A stretch of 64,000 nucleotides of DNA from Oscillibacter ruminantium GH1 (GCF_000307265.1 NZ_DF158898.1:466569-530568); one strand, 5' to 3'. Counted from the stretch's first letter, positions 15,841 through 24,912 are shown. The notes: a model not told the origin generated them from the sequence alone. Numbers and translations: made by a program.

Positions 15841-15893
15841 TTGACGGACAAAGAAAGATGTAATATCATATATCTAGTTGACATTACATCTTT
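15841..15893 (+). promoter_or_regulatory. Promoter and MarR operator
   Basis: TTGACG (15841-15846), 17-base spacer, TATCAT (15864-15869). An 11-bp inverted repeat, AAAGATGTAAT (15854-15864) and ATTACATCTTT (15883-15893) with an 18-base spacer, covers the -10 and start site, so bound MarR would block its own operon. Confidence 0.75.
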
Positions 15894-15911
15894 TATATTA
15901 GGGGTACTGTT

Positions 15912-16385
15912 ATGGACACCACAAAACGTCAAATCACGAAAATTGCCCGTGAAGTTAATAAATTTACCGCTCGTATGCTGAAGCTGGACGGTATTGGAAC
16001 TGCGGAATACGACTTTATTCATGTTATTCGTAAAAACCCCGGAATCACACAGGCTTCCATTCGGGATATCCTCTCTTTGGACAAGGGAGCCGCTGCGCGC
16101 CGTGCAGCGAATCTGGAGGCAAAAGGCTATCTCGTCAGAAAGACAAATCCCGCCGACGGACGCAGTCAGCTGCTCTATGCCACTGAAAAAGCAAACCGGC
16201 TCAAAAATTCCAAGGCATCCGTCGAGACACTTTACTATGAATTTTTACAGGAGGCCTTTTCGCCGCAGGAAAATGCCGATTTTTGCAGGCTGCTAAATAT
16301 TCTTTATGTCCGTTCCAAGGCGGAGAGTAAGGCGGACTTCCCAAATCTAACCCGCCGATTTTTAGAGGGGAGCGCAGAAAAATGA
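15912..16385 (+). CDS. MarR-family transcriptional regulator
   Basis: A 157-residue winged-helix protein. The core reads FIHVIRKNPGITQASIRDIL then DKGAAARRAANLEAKGYLVRKTNPADGRSQLLYAT; the last segment is the wing with the conserved Asp-Gly-Arg. The stop codon overlaps the start of the first ABC gene (ATGA), so it is cotranscribed with a heterodimeric exporter. A palindrome over the promoter supports autorepression. MarR proteins in this setting usually respond to drugs exported by the pump. Confidence 0.88.
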   Translation: MDTTKRQITKIAREVNKFTARMLKLDGIGTAEYDFIHVIRKNPGITQASIRDILSLDKGAAARRAANLEAKGYLVRKTNPADGRSQLLYATEKANRLKNSKASVETLYYEFLQEAFSPQENADFCRLLNILYVRSKAESKADFPNLTRRFLEGSAEK

Positions 16386-18160
16386 GCAGCGCCCATCACG
16401 CCCATCACAAAGTTGAAAAAGTTTCCCATCCTGACCATGTGCTGTCCTACTTTCAATTGGAGCGTTGGTCCCTCACGCTGGTCACCGTTTCCGGAATTCT
16501 CTACAATGTTGGAATGATTGCGGGGCCGTATTTTGAAGGGCGCTTGGCGCAATGCCTTTTTGACATTATGGGCGGCAGCGAAACGCTTTCCGCCATGCTG
16601 TCGCTGGCCGCGGTCTATCTGATCGTCATTTTGGCGGTGCAGGTCCTGCGCTGTGTTAAGCGCTTTTTTGTGCGCCGATTTGCAAATAATACGAGCCGCA
16701 ATATGCGTCATATGCTCTACAACAGCCTCGTAAACATGAGCAAAGAGGCGCTGGAACAGGAAAGCGTCGGGACGGTTATGACGAAGGCCGTGTCCGATGT
16801 GGACGCCTGCGTGGAGGGGATGCGGAAGTTTACCACCGAAGTATTTGATACCGGCGTGGTGCTGATCGCTTACCTCGCCATGCTGCTTTATTATGACTGG
16901 CGTCTGGCGCTGATTTCATGCGCGTTTACCCCCATGGCTTATTTGATTGCGGGGCGCTTGAAGCACCGGGTGACAGAATATAACGGGGCCTACAAAAAAA
17001 GTGCGGGACGGTTGAACGATGCGACCATGGATAGAGTCTCCAACGCGGTTACCTATCGCATTTATGGCTGCGATGAAAATAGAGACGCCGCTTATGAGGA
17101 ATCTCTGCGTGACTACGAAAAATGTGCGGTGGCAGCAAACTTTTGGGAAAACACCATGCAGCCGCTCTATCACATGATTTCTATGTCCGGAGTGCTGTTC
17201 ATTCTGTATCTGGGCGGAAAAAACGTGATTGGAACAGGCTGGAACAACTGGGGTATTGCGGCTTTCACCACCTTCTTATCCTGTTTTTCTAAAATGGCGC
17301 TCAAATCGTCAAAGGCCGCAAAGCTATTTAATTCCGTGCAAAAGGCACAGGTTTCTTGGGCAAGAATTAAGCCGCTCATGAAAGAATATGTCAAGCCGTC
17401 CACCGTGTCCGATCTTGACTTTTCCCTTCCTGTCCGTCTGAAAGCAGCAAATCTGTCCCTGCGCTGGCAAAGCGGGCCGCCAGTGCTGCGCGATCTCTCT
17501 TTTTCTGTGCAGCCGGGGCAAATCATCGGCGTGACCGGGGCAATTGCCAGCGGGAAATCCATGCTGGGCAAGGCACTGCTGGGTGAACTGCCCTATGAGG
17601 GCAGCATTCAAGTGGGCCAGCGGGAACTGCGCACGCTGAACCTGTACGAGCGCAGCAGGCTGGTGTCCTATCTGGGGCATGAACCGGAGCTGATGACCGA
17701 GAGCATTGAAGAAAATATCCGTTTAGGCGCAAAAGGAGAACTTACCTCCTGCTTGCAGACGGTATGTCTGGCAGACGAAATTGAAAAGATGCCGCAAGGC
17801 TCTGCAACTTCAGTTGGCAGCGGTGGTGTTCGCCTGTCAGGCGGACAGCAGGCACGGCTTGCTCTGGCCCGCACTTGCTTCAATGCGAAACAAATCCTGA
17901 TTTTGGACGATCCCTTTTCCGCCGTGGATCAGAAAACCGAACGGGATATTTTTGCAAATCTGCGCCTTTTGGCAGCAGACCGTATCATCCTTTTAATTTC
18001 TCACCGCTTGCAGCTGTTTCCCCAGCTGGATCATGTGCTCTTTTTAGAAAACGGCACGGGGGTATTTTCCACGCACTCGGCGCTCATACAGCAAAATGTC
18101 ACCTATGAAAAACTCTTTCGCGCGCAGACAGAGGGAGGTGTACACCATGGGGAACCCTAA
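16382..18160 (+). CDS. ABC exporter half-transporter, degenerate-site subunit
   Basis: A 592-residue type IV ABC exporter half: six helices (about residues 20-320) then one nucleotide-binding domain. Walker A is GAIASGKS, the signature is LSGGQ (VRLSGGQQARLALA), and Walker B is LILDDPFSAVD. In that last motif the catalytic Glu is replaced by Asp, as in the non-hydrolysing site of heterodimeric exporters of the LmrC/TM287 type. The next gene encodes the partner with a normal Glu. It starts inside the marR stop codon. Exports an unknown compound across the membrane, probably a drug or lipid. Confidence 0.88.
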   Translation: MSSAHHAHHKVEKVSHPDHVLSYFQLERWSLTLVTVSGILYNVGMIAGPYFEGRLAQCLFDIMGGSETLSAMLSLAAVYLIVILAVQVLRCVKRFFVRRFANNTSRNMRHMLYNSLVNMSKEALEQESVGTVMTKAVSDVDACVEGMRKFTTEVFDTGVVLIAYLAMLLYYDWRLALISCAFTPMAYLIAGRLKHRVTEYNGAYKKSAGRLNDATMDRVSNAVTYRIYGCDENRDAAYEESLRDYEKCAVAANFWENTMQPLYHMISMSGVLFILYLGGKNVIGTGWNNWGIAAFTTFLSCFSKMALKSSKAAKLFNSVQKAQVSWARIKPLMKEYVKPSTVSDLDFSLPVRLKAANLSLRWQSGPPVLRDLSFSVQPGQIIGVTGAIASGKSMLGKALLGELPYEGSIQVGQRELRTLNLYERSRLVSYLGHEPELMTESIEENIRLGAKGELTSCLQTVCLADEIEKMPQGSATSVGSGGVRLSGGQQARLALARTCFNAKQILILDDPFSAVDQKTERDIFANLRLLAADRIILLISHRLQLFPQLDHVLFLENGTGVFSTHSALIQQNVTYEKLFRAQTEGGVHHGEP

Positions 18161-19799
18161 CGGACTCGGCGTTGTTTTTCGTAAAACGGTCCGTCGATAC
18201 AAGGCGCTGTCGCTTCTGACCGTTGTCCTCATCGCCGCCTGCGTGACAGCCGCTCTGTTTCCTCCTCTTGTTCTGGAGCAAATCGTGAACCGGCTCACCG
18301 CGCAGCAGGCTGTTGCCCCTCCCCTTCCCCTTGCTTATTTTGGTATCTTGGTGCTTTCCGGCTTGCTGGAATCCGGGCAGAATGTGATGATTACGGTGTT
18401 CGGCCAAAAAATGACCCACGGCCTGCGCAGTGCGCTTTGCGCCAAGCTGGAACGTCTGCCCGCAGCCTATTTTACGCACCATGCACCCGCCAAAATCGCT
18501 TCTCGCTTTGTGAACGATGTGGACGTGGTGGATTCTCTTTTTACCAACGGTATCATCAGCATGGCTGCGGACGGATTTAAGGTTCTGAGTATTCTCATGG
18601 TCATCTTTTATAAAAGTACCGGGCTGGGTATGCTGATGCTTTTGGTGACGCCGGCGCTGTTCGCTATGACGCGGCTGTTTCAAAAGCGAATGCTGAAGGC
18701 GCAGGTTGAAAACCGAATCGCTGTCAGCAAGGTGAACAACCACGTTCCGGAAACCATCCGCAACATCCGCACCGTTCATACGCTGTTTCGCCAGAAATAT
18801 ATGGAAGAAAAATACGATTCTTATATTGAGGAAAGCTATCGCGCGCTGGACAAATCCAACCTGTATGATTCCATCTATTCGCCGATTGTGATTTTTGTCA
18901 GCTCCTGTGTGATTGCCGTCATGATGATTTTTGCGGCTCTTGGGGGCGAAATGCAGCAGTTTTTTGGCATTTCCGTGGGCACGGCAGTTGCCATCATCGC
19001 CTATGTGGGCAAGGTCTTTGAGCCTCTGGAGAGTATTGGCATGGAGATTCAGAACATCCAGTCTGCCGTGGCGGGCGTGAAGCGAATCAACGAGTTTCTG
19101 CGTGAACCAGAGCGAACCGTACCGGAAGCCGCGCAGCGCCCGGAACCAGTCGCTAACAACGGTGAACCTGTGATCCGCTTTTCGCAGGTGGATTTTAGCT
19201 ATGACGAGAAAACGCCCGTTCTGCGGGACTTGACATTTTCTGTGCAGCAAGGGGAAATCGTCACATTCGTGGGCAGGACGGGGGCAGGAAAAAGCACCCT
19301 GTTTAAACTGCTGCTGGGTCTGTATGCTCCGCAAAAAGGGCGTATTGCAGTGAACGGCGCAGACGCTGCCCAAATTCCAGATGCACAGAAGCGAAAATTA
19401 TTTGGGTATGTGGAGCAGTCTTTTCACCCCGTATCAGGAACTGTGGCAGAGCAAATCTCTCTGTTTGACACTTCCATCCGGCAGGAGCAGATTGAGGACG
19501 CAGCCAAACTGGTGGGACTGCATGAAACCATTTTGGAACTGGAGCAGGGTTACAGCACGCGCATAGAGAAGACTGCCTTTTCACAGGGACAGTTTCAGCT
19601 TCTCTCCATTGCAAGAGCCATTGTGGCACAGCCGAAGATTCTTCTGTTGGATGAGATCACCGCAAACTTAGACAGCACAACCGAGCAGTTGGTCTTACGG
19701 GCCTTGGATGGGGCGTGTAAAGGGCGAACCGTATTGTCCATCTCCCATCGTCTTCAGAAATGCACGCACAATTCCCGCTTGATTCAAATCGGTGAATAA
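18147..19799 (+). CDS. ABC exporter half-transporter, catalytic subunit
   Basis: A 550-residue partner with six N-terminal helices and one ATPase domain. Walker A is GRTGAGKST and Walker B is LLLDEITANLD with the catalytic Glu. The signature is altered to FSQGQ rather than LSGGQ. In a heterodimer, the Asp-type Walker B of the upstream subunit faces this altered signature, so one site would be degenerate and the other active, exactly as known for LmrCD/TM287-288 exporters. The start ATG 18147 overlaps the upstream gene by 14 bases and follows GGGAGG. Confidence 0.88.
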   Translation: MGNPNGLGVVFRKTVRRYKALSLLTVVLIAACVTAALFPPLVLEQIVNRLTAQQAVAPPLPLAYFGILVLSGLLESGQNVMITVFGQKMTHGLRSALCAKLERLPAAYFTHHAPAKIASRFVNDVDVVDSLFTNGIISMAADGFKVLSILMVIFYKSTGLGMLMLLVTPALFAMTRLFQKRMLKAQVENRIAVSKVNNHVPETIRNIRTVHTLFRQKYMEEKYDSYIEESYRALDKSNLYDSIYSPIVIFVSSCVIAVMMIFAALGGEMQQFFGISVGTAVAIIAYVGKVFEPLESIGMEIQNIQSAVAGVKRINEFLREPERTVPEAAQRPEPVANNGEPVIRFSQVDFSYDEKTPVLRDLTFSVQQGEIVTFVGRTGAGKSTLFKLLLGLYAPQKGRIAVNGADAAQIPDAQKRKLFGYVEQSFHPVSGTVAEQISLFDTSIRQEQIEDAAKLVGLHETILELEQGYSTRIEKTAFSQGQFQLLSIARAIVAQPKILLLDEITANLDSTTEQLVLRALDGACKGRTVLSISHRLQKCTHNSRLIQIGE

Positions 19800-19830
19800 C
19801 AGGATCGGAAGCATCCCGCTTCCGATCCTG
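19800..19830 (+). terminator. Hairpin after the ABC operon
   Basis: CAGGATCGGAAGC and its exact complement form a 13-bp stem with a 5-base loop right after the stop codon. There is no T-run, so it may instead protect the mRNA 3' end. Confidence 0.55.
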
Positions 19831-19968
19831 AGTAAATTCAATCGTCGCATGTATGCCCCCAGCATAAGAACAAATCTTGCATAATGATGCCATTGCAGTC
19901 CGCGCCATTCAGCCCCGGCGCGGACTGTACTTTTTAATTATCTTGGAAAAGTTTTCTTTAAAAACCTC

Positions 19969-20029
19969 TTGACAAGTCAATGTGTAACTGATATAGTTAC
20001 ACCATAATCTGTTACAGAATCAGTAACAG
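19969..20029 (+). promoter_or_regulatory. Promoter and twin operators of the Rrf2 redox operon
   Basis: TTGACA (19969-19974), 17-base spacer, TATAGT (19992-19997). Operator 1, GTGTAAC-N7-GTTACAC (19982-20002), covers the -10. Operator 2, CTGTTAC-N7-GTAACAG (20009-20029), covers the start of transcription. Both fit TGTWAC-N7-GTWACA, with centres 27 bases apart. The adjacent Rrf2 protein is the natural candidate to bind them. Confidence 0.8.
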
Positions 20030-20081
20030 TATAATTTAGGCTTCAAATCAGAAAATAAACGGATGAAAGAGGTGGCAGACT

Positions 20082-20513
20082 ATGAACAGTGATTTTTGCG
20101 TGGCTGTTCACGCAGTGGTTTACCTGAATCATAAAAAAGAAATCTGCTCCAGTGAGCAGCTTTCTGAAAATATCTGTACACATCCCGCTCGGATAAGAAG
20201 GGTTTTAGCCAAGCTCCGAAAAAGCGGCCTGCTGGATGCGGTGGACAGCGGGCCGAAAGGCGGCTATCGCTTTACCGGGAAGCCGGAGCAAATCACCTTG
20301 GCGGATATTGCGGCTGCGTTGGAGATTACGTTTGTCGAACCCGGCTGGCGCAGTGGAAACACCGATATGGAGTGTCTGATAGCCTCGGGTATGGGGTCAC
20401 TGATGGACGAAGTTTTTGATGATCTGAATACGCGCTGTCAGTCCCGCCTGAAGGAAATTACAATCTCTGACCTTGACCATGAATTATTCGGCGTAAAAAA
20501 CGCCAAAAAATAA
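20082..20513 (+). CDS. Rrf2-family transcriptional regulator
   Basis: A 143-residue regulator with the Rrf2 winged helix: FCVAVHAVVYLNHKKEICSSEQLSENICTHPARIRRVLAKL, followed by LLDAVDSGPKGGYRF, the wing with the characteristic Gly-Gly-Tyr. Cysteines are spread (near residues 6, 21, 30, 89 and 109) rather than in the three-Cys Fe-S cluster of IscR, so thiol oxidation is a more likely signal than a cluster. It leads an operon of thiol/redox enzymes and sits behind a pair of matching palindromes. The start follows GAGGTGG. Confidence 0.85.
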   Translation: MNSDFCVAVHAVVYLNHKKEICSSEQLSENICTHPARIRRVLAKLRKSGLLDAVDSGPKGGYRFTGKPEQITLADIAAALEITFVEPGWRSGNTDMECLIASGMGSLMDEVFDDLNTRCQSRLKEITISDLDHELFGVKNAKK

Positions 20514-20528
20514 AGAAGGAGCATCCTT

Positions 20529-21899
20529 ATGAAAACAGTAAAGAATCTCATCATCGGCTTTGGCAAAGGCGGCAAAACGCTGGCGGGTGCGCTGGCCTCT
20601 GCCGGGGAAAGCGTTCTTCTTGTGGAAGCGTCCGAAAAGATGTTCGGCGGTACATGCATCAATGTGGCGTGCATTCCCACGAAAGCCATGGAGTTCAGTT
20701 CCCGTTTGTCCAAGGCGCAGGGCGGTAATTTTGAAGACAGGGCGGCGCGCTATCGTCAGGCGGTCGAGGAAAAGGCGAAGCTGACCGCTGCGCTCCGTCA
20801 GAAAAATTATGATAAGGCGGTAAGCGCGGGCGTGGAGGTTTTGGTTGGAACCGCATCCTTTACGGATTCCACACATGTGTCCGTCCGTCTTTCCAATGGA
20901 GACACCGAGGAGGTACAAGCCCAACAAATCTTCATCAACACCGGCGCAAGACCGTTTATCCCACCAATCGACGGCTTAAAAGAGAGCCGGTTCGCCTATA
21001 TCAGCGAACAGCTGTTGGCGCTGGAATCACTGCCGCGCCATCTGGTTATCATCGGCGGCGGGTATATCGGGCTTGAATTCGCCTCATTCTTTCGGAATTT
21101 CGGCTCGGAGGTCACGATTCTGCAAGATGGCGACGTGTTTTTGCCGCGTGAGGATGCGGAAGTTTCCGTGAAGGTATTAGAGAGTCTTGAAAGCCGCGGA
21201 ATTGCTGTTTTACGGAATACCAAGACGAAGAGCGTGCAGGATCGTCCCGACGGCGCCGTATTGACCCTTGAAACAGCAGAAGGGCAAAAGCAGCTATCCG
21301 CCGACGCCGTTTTGGTTGCCACCGGGCGCCGCCCCAACGTACAGGGACTTAATCTGGCGGCGGCCGGCGTAGAACTGACCGAGCGCGGTGCAGTGAAAAC
21401 CGATGAACACCTTTGCACTTCCGCGCCGAATATCTGGGCAATGGGAGACGTGGCGGGCGGATTGCAGTTCACCTATATCTCGCTGGACGACAGCCGAATT
21501 GTCCGCTCCCAGCTTCTTGGGGACGGCGCAAGAACGACAGAAAATCGCGGCTCCGTACCTTACAGCGTATTTCTGGATCCTCCCTTTTCCCGTGTGGGCA
21601 TGAGCGAAGCGGAAGCAGTAAAAGCGGGATATTCCGTTAAAATCGCAAAGCTGCCCGCGATGGCAATTCCGAAAGCAAAGGTGCTGCGTCAGCCGGAGGG
21701 CCTGCTGAAAGCCGTTGTGGATGCAAATACCGGGCTGATTCTAGGCGCGCATCTGTTTTGCGCGGATTCGCATGAAATGATTAACACCGTAAAAATCGCC
21801 ATGGACGCAAAACTGCCCTACACCGTTTTGCGGGACGCCATCTACACCCACCCGACCATGAGCGAGGCATTCAACGATCTTTTCGCAAATCTGTCCTGA
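20529..21899 (+). CDS. RclA-like FAD-dependent pyridine nucleotide-disulfide oxidoreductase
   Basis: A 456-residue flavoprotein of the class with a CX4C redox pair, seen as GGTCINVACIPTK (about residues 39-51). The FAD motif is GFGKGGKTLAGALASAG, and the second Rossmann motif is IIGGGYIGLEFASFF. The C-terminal interface has YTHPTMSEAFNDLF, the His-Pro motif of the dimer partner. The GFGKxGKT start and overall pattern resemble RclA/Har, flavoenzymes that detoxify reactive chlorine species or hypothiocyanous acid with NAD(P)H. Mercuric reductase and dihydrolipoamide dehydrogenase are less likely, as the mercury-binding C-terminal Cys pair is absent. It is followed by SDR, thioredoxin and thioredoxin reductase genes. 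Confidence 0.85.
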   Translation: MKTVKNLIIGFGKGGKTLAGALASAGESVLLVEASEKMFGGTCINVACIPTKAMEFSSRLSKAQGGNFEDRAARYRQAVEEKAKLTAALRQKNYDKAVSAGVEVLVGTASFTDSTHVSVRLSNGDTEEVQAQQIFINTGARPFIPPIDGLKESRFAYISEQLLALESLPRHLVIIGGGYIGLEFASFFRNFGSEVTILQDGDVFLPREDAEVSVKVLESLESRGIAVLRNTKTKSVQDRPDGAVLTLETAEGQKQLSADAVLVATGRRPNVQGLNLAAAGVELTERGAVKTDEHLCTSAPNIWAMGDVAGGLQFTYISLDDSRIVRSQLLGDGARTTENRGSVPYSVFLDPPFSRVGMSEAEAVKAGYSVKIAKLPAMAIPKAKVLRQPEGLLKAVVDANTGLILGAHLFCADSHEMINTVKIAMDAKLPYTVLRDAIYTHPTMSEAFNDLFANLS

Positions 21900-21935
21900 A
21901 TCCTAAAACAGAAGAACTGAAAGGAATCGCAAATC

Positions 21936-22682
21936 ATGAGACTTGAAAATAAAGTGGCCGTTATAACCGGTGCTTCCCGCGGAATCGGTTTTTCCGTTGC
22001 GGAGGCATTTGTCCGGGAGGGCGCGAAAATCGCTCTATGCGGCAGCAGGCAGGAATCGGCGGAATCCGCCGCGGCCAAGCTGTTGCAGACCTATCCCAAC
22101 GCAGAAATTCTTCCCGTGGGCGTGGATGTGACGGACAGCGGCGCGATCAGCGACATGGTGTCGCGGGTTGTGGACAAATGGGGATATATTGACGTGTTGG
22201 TAAACAACGCCGGCGTAACCAGCGCCAAGCAGCTTTTCGATATGACCGACGAGGACTTTGACAGCGTGATCCGCATCAATCTCTCCGGCCCGTTCAAATG
22301 CACCCGTGAGGTCGCCAAAATCATGCGGCAGCGCGGAGGCAGCATCATTAATACCAGCTCCATGGTTGGTACCTACGGCGGAAAAATGCAGAGCGCCTAT
22401 TCCTCCTCAAAGTTCGGCATCAACGGCCTCACCAAATCCTGCGCCAAGGAACTGGGCGCATACGGCATCCGCGTCAACGCGGTGGCTCCCGGCGTTGTCG
22501 CCACCGATATGATGAAAAACTCGGTAAACGAGCAGATGCTTTCCGGATTGAAGCAGATCACGCCGCTGGGCCGCGCCGGAGAGCCGAAGGAGTTGGCCGG
22601 CGCATATGTCTATCTTGCTTCGGACGAGGCAAGTTTCACCACGGGAACCATCCTTCATGTGGACGGCGGAATCGTCATGTAA
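21936..22682 (+). CDS. Short-chain dehydrogenase/reductase (FabG-like)
   Basis: A 248-residue classical SDR. NAD(P) motif TGASRGIG (residues 12-19), NNAGV (about 90-94), catalytic Ser in NTSSMVG, Tyr-X3-Lys in YSSSKFG, and the C-terminal HVDGGIVM are all present. It resembles 3-oxoacyl-ACP reductase, but fatty-acid genes are absent and it lies in a redox-stress operon, so it may reduce a reactive carbonyl instead. That is inference from context. Ribosome binding site GAAAGGAAT lies before ATG 21936. Confidence 0.82.
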   Translation: MRLENKVAVITGASRGIGFSVAEAFVREGAKIALCGSRQESAESAAAKLLQTYPNAEILPVGVDVTDSGAISDMVSRVVDKWGYIDVLVNNAGVTSAKQLFDMTDEDFDSVIRINLSGPFKCTREVAKIMRQRGGSIINTSSMVGTYGGKMQSAYSSSKFGINGLTKSCAKELGAYGIRVNAVAPGVVATDMMKNSVNEQMLSGLKQITPLGRAGEPKELAGAYVYLASDEASFTTGTILHVDGGIVM

Positions 22683-22792
22683 GCGGGTTTTTCCAAAGAT
22701 GGCTGCCGGATAAGCTGAACTGTCTTTCCCCTCGAAAACGTCCGTTTTCAAAAGCAGTGCAAACGATATAAAAAAAGAAATGAGGTACTCTT

Positions 22793-23116
22793 ATGATTAA
22801 AACAATTACCAAAGAAAATTTCGCGCAGGAAGTGGAAAATGTCAACAACCCTGTACTGGTGGAACTGTGGGCGCCTTGGTGCGTATACTGCCGCCGTCTT
22901 TCTCCCGCGCTGGACCGTCTGGCAGATAAGCTGGGCGACAAACTGACCATCGGCAAGATCAATATTGACGAGCAGCCGGAGCTTGCGCAGAAGCTGGACG
23001 CCTCCACCATTCCCACCCTGTACGTTTATCAAAATGGCGGCCACAGCGAAAAATTGGTTGCGCCCGGCTCGCAGGCCCAATTGGAAACGTGGCTTCAGGA
23101 AAATGGCGCAATCTAA
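22793..23116 (+). CDS. Thioredoxin with unusual WCVYC active site
   Basis: A 107-residue thioredoxin. The active site WAPWCVYC (about residues 25-32) has Val-Tyr between the cysteines in place of the canonical Gly-Pro; the dipeptide sets redox potential, so this protein may be less reducing. The cis-proline loop STIPTLYVY is intact. It directly precedes the thioredoxin reductase gene, which should recycle it. The start follows AAATGAGGT. Confidence 0.88.
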   Translation: MIKTITKENFAQEVENVNNPVLVELWAPWCVYCRRLSPALDRLADKLGDKLTIGKINIDEQPELAQKLDASTIPTLYVYQNGGHSEKLVAPGSQAQLETWLQENGAI

Positions 23117-23145
23117 AACGATCAAAAGCCTTCGGAGGGAACAGT

Positions 23146-24066
23146 ATGGAAAAAAAGTATGATGTAGTCATCATCGGCGGCGGACCCGCCGGTTACTCTG
23201 CGGCGCTCTACTGCACGCGCGCCGGGCTTTCGACCCTGGTACTGGAGATGCTCAGTGCGGGTGGGCAGATGGCTACCACCACACAGGTGGAAAACTACCC
23301 CGGTTTTAATGAAGGCATTGACGGCTTCGATCTGGCGGAGAAAATGCTCGCTGGGGCCGAGCGGTTTGGCGCGGTCAGTGAATTTGCTGAGGTGACGGCG
23401 CTGCACTTGGCGGAGAACTCCAAACGAATCGTAACCTCCGATGGTGAGGTGCTGGCTCGGGCCGTTATACTGGCCACCGGCGCTGTTCCCAAAAAGTTGG
23501 GACTGCCGGGCGAGGATGATTTGGTGGGGCGCGGCGTGGCTTACTGCGCCACCTGTGACGGCATGTATTTCAAAGGAAAGACAGTGGCGGTGGCAGGCGG
23601 TGGCAACTCTGCCGCCGAGGATGCGAAAACGCTTTCCCATATTTGCAAAAAGGTCTATCTCATTCACCGGAGAGACACGCTGCGGGCGGAAAAGGCGTAT
23701 CTTGATCCCTTGGAAAACGCGGACAATTTGGAGTTCATCTGGAATACGCAGATTGATGAACTGCTGACGGACGGCAAGCTGACCGGCCTTGCCCTCACTG
23801 ATCGGGTTACCGGAACTCACAGGAGCCTCTCCTGCGACGGTCTGTTTGTGGCCATTGGCCGCGATCCCAACACAGCATTGGTGAAAAATCAGGTGGAATT
23901 GGATGCGCAGGGTTATATTGTTGCAGATGAAACCACCCGCACCAGCGTTCCCGGCGTTTTTGCCGCCGGCGATGTGCGCACCAAGCCTCTGCGGCAGATT
24001 GTGACCGCCGCCGCCGATGGAGCGGTGGCCTCCAAATATGTGCAGGAGTTTTTGCAGACCCACTAA
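23146..24066 (+). CDS. trxB: Thioredoxin reductase (low molecular weight type)
   Basis: A 306-residue flavoprotein: FAD motif IIGGGPAGYSAALY at the N-terminus, redox-active CATCDG (about residues 133-138), NADPH motif VAGGGNSAAEDA, and the FAD-binding GVFAAGDVRTKPLRQIVTA near the C-terminus. It passes electrons from NADPH to thioredoxin. ATG 23146 is chosen, with GGAGGGAACAGT before it; an earlier in-frame start would overlap the trx gene. Last gene of the Rrf2-led operon. Confidence 0.92.
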   Translation: MEKKYDVVIIGGGPAGYSAALYCTRAGLSTLVLEMLSAGGQMATTTQVENYPGFNEGIDGFDLAEKMLAGAERFGAVSEFAEVTALHLAENSKRIVTSDGEVLARAVILATGAVPKKLGLPGEDDLVGRGVAYCATCDGMYFKGKTVAVAGGGNSAAEDAKTLSHICKKVYLIHRRDTLRAEKAYLDPLENADNLEFIWNTQIDELLTDGKLTGLALTDRVTGTHRSLSCDGLFVAIGRDPNTALVKNQVELDAQGYIVADETTRTSVPGVFAAGDVRTKPLRQIVTAAADGAVASKYVQEFLQTH

Positions 24067-24098
24067 CTCCAAATGATATTGATGTAAGGACAAGCCCA

Positions 24099-24163
24099 GC
24101 GCCGTATGAATCGGACCGAGTAATGAATTGACTCAATCCGACTTCATACGGCGCTTTCTGTTC
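24099..24163 (+). terminator. Terminator of the redox operon
   Basis: AGCGCCGTATGAATCGGA pairs with TCCGACTTCATACGGCGCT (one bulge) across a 20-base loop; TTTCT follows. Confidence 0.7.
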
Positions 24164-24256
24164 CCGTGCCTATCTTTGCATGAGATAAAAGACCTAAACG
24201 CATTGTTTTCCATATTCTATCGTTCCTTCTTACGGACCCGCCTATGGCGGGCAGTT

Positions 24257-24700
24257 TTATCTCCAATAATAATGCGGCCTCTCGCCGCCTCTGACGGCGT
24301 ACCGCATCCAGTCCAGCCCGACGATGCACGGCCCGCTGAGGATGCACCACAGGGCCGCAAACTGCGGGCAAATCTGCCCCAGAAAATTTCCGGGCAAGTC
24401 GGAATAATTCCAGACATCCCATCCAAGCCACAGGTTCACGATGCAGCCGGTAATAAATTCCGCCGCGGTGATCGTCCCGCCGCACAGGATGGCTTGTGCC
24501 CAAATGGGGCACCGCCACGGCAGTTCTGCACCCATGCGCTCCATGATGATACCCATCACCAGCGCCAGCAGCAGCATCGTCCAGCTGATGCCCTCGGGGT
24601 GCCCGATAACGGTCTTATAAGTTACCTCAATCAAAAAGTACACCGTTCCCACAAAACAGCCCATCAGGCCGCTGAGAATCCAGTCTCCGGCTTTGTACAT
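24257..24700 (-). CDS. Putative ABC transporter type IV membrane protein (CmpB-like)
   Basis: A 147-residue protein with four or five hydrophobic helices. The segment TAAEFITGCIVNLWLGWDVWNYSDLPGNFLGQICPQFAALW matches the conserved core of the CmpB-like family (PF06541), named a putative ABC permease though the function is not shown. The start is preceded by GGGAGGCTGAC. It is monocistronic, convergent with the redox operon. No partner ATPase lies nearby. Confidence 0.75.
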   Translation of the reverse strand: MYKAGDWILSGLMGCFVGTVYFLIEVTYKTVIGHPEGISWTMLLLALVMGIIMERMGAELPWRCPIWAQAILCGGTITAAEFITGCIVNLWLGWDVWNYSDLPGNFLGQICPQFAALWCILSGPCIVGLDWMRYAVRGGERPHYYWR

Positions 24701-24729
24701 GTCAGCCTCCCATTGCTGTCAGGATAAAT

Positions 24730-24900
24730 TGTATATTGGCGGCCCGGTGGTCAGCGTCTCATTGTGATTTCCATCCACCTGTCTAAGGCAGTCTGAATGG
24801 TGCGTAAATCGTTATCAGAGAGTAAACTGATGGTATATTATCGATCTCTCACATTCATTTCCCGTTCGGAATAAACTGTACTGTTCCACCATTTAGTTAG
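24730..24900. other. Intergenic region
   Basis: Leader region of the Cys-rich protein gene; no other gene is seen. Confidence 0.4.
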
Positions 24901-24912
24901 GAGGCAACTACC

